From Achromobacter mucicolens (lineage in GTDB: Bacteria > Pseudomonadota > Gammaproteobacteria > Burkholderiales > Burkholderiaceae_B), in assembly GCF_902859725.1 (NCBI RefSeq), contig NZ_CADIJP010000006.1, positions 62,001-126,000 on the forward strand: DNA of 64,000 bases. Direction: 5' to 3'. A program made the position numbers and the translations under genes. Positions 62,087-64,000 of this stretch are shown here, piece by piece. Numbering within the stretch: position 1 is the first letter of the stretch; each line of letters opens with the position of its first letter. The notes under the pieces were generated by a model. That model was not told the DNA's origin. It ran no database searches and saw only the letters and a program-made list of their open reading frames with translations.

Positions 62087-62928
62087 TGGGGTCGGTGCAA
62101 CACTGGCGGGCCACGTTCCTGTCCATCGCCCTGTTCCTGGCGTTCCTGCTGCTCTGGCACGCCGCCACCCGCCCCGATGCGGGCGAGGCGACGGTGGACC
62201 CGGCCTATGCGGCGCTGGTCGGCAATGCCGCGGCCAGCGGCTCCAAGACGCCGTTCCCCGGTCCCGCCGAAGTCGGCGCACAGCTGTGGCAGCACCTGAA
62301 GGATCCCTTCTACGACCGCGGACCGAACGACAAAGGCATCGGGATCCAGCTCGGCTACTCCGTGGCGCGGGTGCTGACGGGCTTTGGCCTGGCCGCGCTG
62401 GTGGCCATACCACTAGGATTTTTGATCGGCATGTCGCGCACGGTGTACCGCGCGTTCGACCCGTTCATCCAGGTGCTCAAGCCGATCTCGCCCTTGGCGT
62501 GGATGCCGTTGGCGCTCTACACCATCAAGGACGCCAACACCTCGGCCGTCTTCGTGATCTTCATCTGCTCGCTATGGCCCATGCTGGTGAACACCGCGTT
62601 CGGCGTGGGCGCCGTGCGGCAGGACTGGCTGAACGTGGCGCGCACGCTGGAAGTGTCGCGGCTGCGCACCGCGCTGCAGGTCATCCTGCCCGCCGCCGCG
62701 CCCACCATCATGACCGGCATGCGCATCTCGGTCGGCATCGCGTGGCTGGTGATCGTGGCCGCCGAAATGCTGATCGGCGGCACCGGCATCGGCTACTTCG
62801 TCTGGAACGAATGGAACAACCTGTCCATCTCCAACATCATCTGCGCCATCGTCTTCATTGGCCTGATCGGCATGCTGCTGGACAACCTGCTGGCGCGCGC
62901 CGCGCGGCTGGTGAGCTACCGGGAGTAA
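62086..62928 (+). CDS. NrtB/CynB-type ABC permease
   Basis: A 280-aa permease. Its ATG overlaps the receptor stop as TGATG. First helix ~10-27, then a periplasmic loop and about five more helices; EAA-like loop in DWLNVARTLEVSRLRTALQV. Motif FDPFIQVLKPISPLAWMPLA is standard for the nitrate/taurine-type permeases. Confidence 0.92.
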   Translation: MGSVQHWRATFLSIALFLAFLLLWHAATRPDAGEATVDPAYAALVGNAAASGSKTPFPGPAEVGAQLWQHLKDPFYDRGPNDKGIGIQLGYSVARVLTGFGLAALVAIPLGFLIGMSRTVYRAFDPFIQVLKPISPLAWMPLALYTIKDANTSAVFVIFICSLWPMLVNTAFGVGAVRQDWLNVARTLEVSRLRTALQVILPAAAPTIMTGMRISVGIAWLVIVAAEMLIGGTGIGYFVWNEWNNLSISNIICAIVFIGLIGMLLDNLLARAARLVSYRE

Positions 62929-62933
62929 CGCGC

Positions 62934-63728
62934 ATGAGCCAATCTTTTCTGCAGGTCCAAGGGCTGGGCAAGCGCTACCCAGGGCGCGATGGCCGTCCGC
63001 AACCGCCCGTTTTCGAGAACATCGATTTCCAGATCGACAAGGGCCAGTTCGTCTGCGTCATCGGCCACTCCGGCTGCGGCAAGACCACCATCCTGAACGT
63101 GCTGGCCGGCATCGACGACAGCAACGAAGGCATCGTCATCATGGACGGCCGCCAGATTTCGGGGCCGTCGCTGGAACGCGGCGTCGTGTTCCAGGCGCAC
63201 GCGCTCTTGCCGTGGCTGACGGCGCTGCAAAACGTGGAATTCGGCGTGCGCTCGCGCTGGCCCGCCTACAGCCGCGAACAGGTGCGCGCGCACAGCCAGC
63301 GTTACCTCGACATGGTGGGGCTGGGTCACGCCGCCGGCAAGAAGCCCTGCGAACTGTCCGGCGGCATGAAGCAGCGCGTGGGCATCGCCCGCGCCTTTGC
63401 GATCCAGCCCAAGATGCTGCTGCTGGACGAACCTTTTGGCGCACTGGACGCGCTGACCCGCGGCGCCATCCAGGACGAGCTGCGCGCCATCGTCCAGGAA
63501 ACCCGCCAGACCGTCTTCATGATCACGCACGATGTCGACGAGGCCATCCTGCTGTCGGACCGCATCCTGCTCATGAGCGCCGGTCCCTACGCCCGCATCG
63601 CCGAATCCGTCACCGTGGACCTGCCGCGCGACCGCACGCGCGCCAGTCTGCATCACGAACCCCGCTATTACGACATCCGAAACCATCTCGTCGACTTCCT
63701 GGTCGACAAGGCCATCCACAAGGAGTGA
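62934..63728 (+). CDS. NrtC/D-, CynD-type ABC ATPase
   Basis: A 264-aa ATPase starting 5 bp after the permease stop. Walker A GHSGCGKTTILN, signature LSGGMKQRVGIARA, Walker B LLLDEPFGALDALT, switch His in MITHDVDEAIL. No extra regulatory domain as in NrtC, so it is of the simple CynD/NrtD kind. Confidence 0.92.
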   Translation: MSQSFLQVQGLGKRYPGRDGRPQPPVFENIDFQIDKGQFVCVIGHSGCGKTTILNVLAGIDDSNEGIVIMDGRQISGPSLERGVVFQAHALLPWLTALQNVEFGVRSRWPAYSREQVRAHSQRYLDMVGLGHAAGKKPCELSGGMKQRVGIARAFAIQPKMLLLDEPFGALDALTRGAIQDELRAIVQETRQTVFMITHDVDEAILLSDRILLMSAGPYARIAESVTVDLPRDRTRASLHHEPRYYDIRNHLVDFLVDKAIHKE

Positions 63729-63734
63729 ACCACC

Positions 63735-64000
63735 ATGATGTCCCGCGCTGAAGTCACCGAACTCGTCGTCACCCGCAAGCTGGAAAAAAAGCTCTCGTGG
63801 GGCGCCATCGCCGAAGCCGTCGGCCAGAGCAAGGAATGGACCACCGCCGCGCTGCTGGGCCAGATGACCATGACCGAGGAACAGGCGCAGGCCGCCGCAC
63901 GCGTGCTGGACCTGCCCGCTGACGCCGTCGTGCAGCTGCAGGTCGTGCCCTACAAGGGCTCGCTGCCCAGCACCGTGCCCACCGACCCGCTGATCTACCG
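63735..64000 (+). CDS. cynS: Cyanate hydratase (cyanase), 5' part
   Basis: The first 88 codons are present and the gene runs off the window. The helical N-terminal domain (LVVTRKLEKKLSWGAIAEAV and ALLGQMTMTEEQA) and the start of the catalytic domain (VVQLQVVPYKGSLPSTVPTD) match cyanase. The active-site Arg, Glu and Ser lie beyond the end. Cyanase converts cyanate and bicarbonate to ammonia and CO2. Starts at ATG 63735 or 63738, 6 bp after the ATPase gene. Confidence 0.9.
   Translation, partial: MMSRAEVTELVVTRKLEKKLSWGAIAEAVGQSKEWTTAALLGQMTMTEEQAQAAARVLDLPADAVVQLQVVPYKGSLPSTVPTDPLIY

Overview
The window is high-GC betaproteobacterial chromosome of Alcaligenaceae type, most like Achromobacter or Bordetella. 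The reasons are three Bug-family (tripartite tricarboxylate) receptors, a beta-type trimeric porin ending in F, many short catabolic operons each with its own regulator, and overall codon bias. Two integrated elements, each abutting a tRNA 3' end, interrupt a metabolic backbone. Genus is an inference from gene content, not a search result.

Layout. 1-6620 is the right end of a lambdoid prophage or satellite inserted at tRNA-His (6636-6712): a leftward replication module (DUF1376 protein, P-like loader, small early genes), a Cro/CI switch with three regularly spaced operators, a decayed second copy of part of the early module, an excisionase-like gene and an integrase. 6906-20799 carries cardiolipin synthase, a thioesterase, a beta-hydroxyacid dehydrogenase with a divergent MFS carrier, a GntR/Bug/gamma-glutamyltransferase cluster, a DegP-like protease, a DUF3455 protein, a porin, a glutamine amidotransferase and a lipoprotein. 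20921-24089 is a gallate-type branch: GalB-like hydratase, GalC/RraA-like aldolase, Bug receptor and divergent IclR regulator. 24068-30376 holds a LysR/cupin/carboxymuconolactone-decarboxylase group and a molybdenum hydroxylase (2Fe-2S subunit, Mo subunit, XdhC). 30534-36008 is hutC-hutU-hutH-hutI for histidine catabolism, with HutC-like sites.

36076-43958 looks like one regulon: a nitronate-monooxygenase-like flavoprotein, two leftward operons (enoyl-CoA hydratase, acyl-CoA synthetase, HMG-CoA-lyase-like enzyme, MarR; then crotonase, CoA-transferase, Bug receptor) and three near-identical 15-bp palindromes. Its substrate is unknown. 44363-49852 is a small genomic island bounded by a 58-bp direct repeat of the tRNA-Arg(TCT) 3' half. 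It contains a lower-GC pair of overlapping genes (DUF4365-type nuclease-like protein plus an unrecognised 377-aa partner), small membrane proteins, phage-derived scraps and the tail of a tyrosine recombinase. This pair is the best candidate in the window for an undescribed, perhaps defensive, system.

49965-56587 is an amino-acid catabolic locus (XRE-cupin regulator, FAD oxidase, polar amino-acid ABC transporter, ALDH7-type dehydrogenase), most simply L-pipecolate/lysine degradation. 56790-58076 is outer-membrane phospholipase A. 58077-58796 has no gene but contains palindromic repeats and a 165-bp element with 33-bp inverted arms. 58797-64000 is a NarX/NarL-like two-component pair followed by a NrtA/B/C-type ABC transporter and the start of cyanase, i.e. 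cyanate uptake and detoxification; cyanase is cut by the window end.
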